Shown: piece after piece, positions 63,084 through 64,000 of the stretch | How the letters are laid out: each line of letters starts with the position of its first letter | Numbering within the stretch: position 1 is the stretch's first letter | The notes under the pieces: generated by a model | Seen by the model: the letters and a program-made list of their open reading frames with translations, nothing else | What the model was told of the DNA's origin: nothing | Database searches by the model: none | Origin: Rhodoplanes serenus | GTDB taxonomy: Bacteria; Pseudomonadota; Alphaproteobacteria; Rhizobiales; Xanthobacteraceae | Length of the DNA: 64,000 nt | NCBI GenBank assembly: GCA_009720755.1 | Contig: WNKV01000012.1 | Coordinates: 106,528-170,527 of the forward strand | Direction of reading: 5' to 3' | Made by a program: the position numbers and the translations under genes

Positions 63084-63245
63084 CGCCGAACGCCCGGGCG
63101 AGGCTCGCCGCCGAGGGGCGAGCGCTGCGGTGACGCCGACATCCCGGGGAGCGCTCGCGAACCGCAATCGATTTGCGCCGGCGCGGGTTGTTTGACATCG
63201 GGAGTGGCGGGACGCGCCGTTCGGGCAGCGCCGCGGCGGTGTTGA
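63084..63245 (+). promoter_or_regulatory. Probable CRISPR leader
   Basis: 162 nt between cas2 and the first repeat, without a gene. A local AT-richer patch around TTGTTTGACAT (63188-63198) might hold the array promoter: TTGACA-like TTTGACAT is at 63190. The region is otherwise GC-rich. Confidence 0.35.
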
Positions 63246-63358
63246 GCCTTCCGCGGCTTCACCGCCGCGCCCTCGTTGAAGCTGGACGAGGCCCATGAGC
63301 ATGGCCTGCTGCTCCTGGTCGGGCCTTCCGCGGCGACGCGGCGCTTCACGCGAGACGG
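63246..63358 (+). CRISPR. Minimal CRISPR array (one repeat, one spacer, degenerate terminal repeat)
   Basis: The full repeat (63247-63282, 36 nt) starts CCTTCCGCGGCTTCACC and ends GTTGAAGC. It contains the hairpin CGCGGC-TTCACC-GCCGCG and the GTTGAAGC tail expected of a type I repeat. A 40-nt spacer follows (63283-63322). The second copy begins GCCTTCCGCGGC (63323-63334), identical for 12 nt, then degenerates, as terminal repeats do. The unit spacing is 77 nt. A weak echo of the repeat's 3' half, CGCCGCG..TGTTGA, lies just before the first repeat at 63230-63245. Orientation with the cas genes is inferred from the tail and from the decay at the right end. With only one full copy the call is tentative. 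Confidence 0.55.
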
Positions 63359-63503
63359 TCGCGCGTTCGCCGCGATCCGATGGTGGGCCCGGCAGATCTT
63401 GAACGGCTATTCATTGCCAATGACTTAGCGCCAAAGAGCGGGATTTTGGTCGCATTGATCCATCATCAGAAATCTGAGCGCCTCCCGCACCCCGCGCACG
63501 CAA
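63359..63503. other. Trailer region, AT-richer junction
   Basis: No gene. The part 63395-63480 is clearly lower in GC than anything nearby and looks like a junction between the CRISPR locus and the phage-like genes. No direct repeat that would mark an att site was found by eye. Confidence 0.4.
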
Positions 63504-63536
63504 AAAGCCGCCCCAGGGGCGTCCCAAGGGCGGCGA
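63504..63536 (-). terminator. Rho-independent terminator of the phage-like genes
   Basis: On the minus strand, GCCGCCC pairs with GGGCGGC (63536-63530 with 63515-63509), followed directly by TTTTT. It lies 30 nt past the stop of the coiled-coil membrane gene. This is one of the clearest terminators in the window. Confidence 0.85.
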
Positions 63537-63566
63537 CGGTGGCGGTGGGGGCCGAGTGGGTGGGGG

Positions 63567-63842
63567 CTATCCCAGCCGCGACCCGGCGGCGGTGAGCAGC
63601 CCGCACAGCCCGGTGACCAGGGCGCCCACGACGGACCGCACCACCCACCGCTGCGCCGCCTCTAGCGCCGTCACGCGCTGCGCCAGGGCGGCCGCCCGGG
63701 TGTCGAGCGGGACGAGGTCGCGGGCCGTCAGCGCCGCTTCGAGCCGCTGGTCGAGGCGCTCGATCCGTGCCGCGGCCGCCTCCTGCCGCTCCTCGATCCG
63801 CGCTAGGGTGGTCGCGAGATCGGCGATGGTGATGCGGGCCAT
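63567..63842 (-). CDS. Small coiled-coil protein with C-terminal membrane helix (phage-type, XhlA-like)
   Basis: A 91-aa protein. Residues about 8-65 form a coiled coil (TLARIEERQEAAAARIERLD and AALAQRVTALEAAQRW), and a single hydrophobic helix ends it (VVGALVTGLCGLLTAAG). This layout is that of XhlA-type proteins in phage lysis modules, though sequence identity cannot be tested here. The ATG at 63842 (MARITIADLATTL) sits 5 nt after the upstream gene's stop; the in-frame extension beyond it is antisense to that gene. Confidence 0.65.
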   Translation of the reverse strand: MARITIADLATTLARIEERQEAAAARIERLDQRLEAALTARDLVPLDTRAAALAQRVTALEAAQRWVVRSVVGALVTGLCGLLTAAGSRLG

Positions 63843-63847
63843 GGCGG

Positions 63848-64000
63848 CTACTTCGTCGCGGCCGGAGCGTCCGGCTTGGTGGCGTCGCGGGCGAACAGGC
63901 CGATCACACCGACGACGATGACGCCCACATTGGTGAGCAGCACGCTCAGATCGATGTTGCCCGACGCGAACATGGTGCACAGCGCCGCGATGGCGGTGAG
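63848..64000 (-). CDS. Holin-like small membrane protein (5' end cut by window edge)
   Basis: The last 50 residues of a leftward protein whose start lies beyond the window. Visible are two hydrophobic stretches (LTAIAALCTMFASG and VLLTNVGVIVVGVIGLFA) joined by a short turn, and a charged tail RDATKPDAPAATK. With the coiled-coil membrane gene 5 nt downstream it resembles a holin in a phage or gene-transfer-agent lysis cassette. The family is not certain. Confidence 0.55.
   Translation of the reverse strand, partial: LTAIAALCTMFASGNIDLSVLLTNVGVIVVGVIGLFARDATKPDAPAATK

Noticed and set aside
63084..63245. Continuation of the array to the left of the full repeat
   Set aside because: Only a weak half-repeat echo abuts the repeat with no spacer between, so it is more likely leader sequence.

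Overview
The window is a high-GC chromosomal segment that looks like a member of the Alphaproteobacteria, most likely Hyphomicrobiales near Bradyrhizobium, Rhodoplanes or Xanthobacter. The pointers are three complete tripartite tricarboxylate (TctABC) uptake systems, a small heat-shock gene with a ROSE-type RNA thermometer followed by a DUF1150 gene, an AapJ-type amino-acid binding protein, and short GC-rich palindromes scattered between genes. No rRNA, tRNA, transposase or integrase was seen. The genus is an inference from gene content, not from a marker gene.

Layout. 1-10.8 kb: a catabolic locus read outward from 8.35-8.79 kb. Leftward lie a cupin, TctC, a CocE/NonD hydrolase, TctB, TctA, a bicupin and a gamma-glutamyltransferase that runs off the left edge. 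Rightward lie a hydroxyisobutyrate-dehydrogenase-like gene, a cupin and an MhpD-like hydratase. 11.2-13.5 kb: cstA with its small partner ybdD. 13.7-20.9 kb: a ferric-type ABC importer whose ATPase gene is joined by ATGA overlaps to an acyltransferase and tldD. 20.9-25.4 kb: a leftward Gfo/Idh/MocA oxidoreductase with a second TctCBA set. 25.7-36.4 kb: mixed metabolic and envelope genes: FadJ-like enzyme, TauE, polysaccharide deacetylase, ptsN, GNAT, hsp20/DUF1150, ketopantoate-reductase-like protein, L,D-transpeptidase, AapJ and a lipoprotein hydrolase. 36.6-39.4 kb: aspA plus a Dcu transporter, a fumarate/aspartate pair. 39.9-40.6 kb: a DnaQ-like exonuclease.

40.6-50.2 kb holds a divergent gene cluster for four-carbon sugar acids. 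pdxA2-tctC-tctB-tctA run left. A GntR regulator, class II aldolase (OtnC-like), OtnI-like isomerase, DUF1537 kinase and a SAF-domain dehydrogenase run right. The logic is uptake, oxidation and isomerisation, phosphorylation, then decarboxylation to a triose phosphate. The usual LtnD/DenD dehydrogenase is absent, and the SAF-domain dehydrogenase is the candidate replacement.

53.4-63.4 kb is a defence island. A WYL-domain regulator of the CapW/BrxR kind is divergent from a complete type I-G (formerly I-U) CRISPR-Cas operon in the order cas3, small cas8 (GSU0052/Cas8u2 type), csb1 (cas7), csb2 (cas5-cas6), cas4-cas1 fusion, cas2. I read a one-spacer CRISPR array just after cas2: one full 36-nt repeat with an internal hairpin and GTTGAAGC at its end, then a 40-nt spacer and a degenerate second repeat. 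The right edge carries two small leftward genes that look like a phage holin/lysis module, with a strong terminator.
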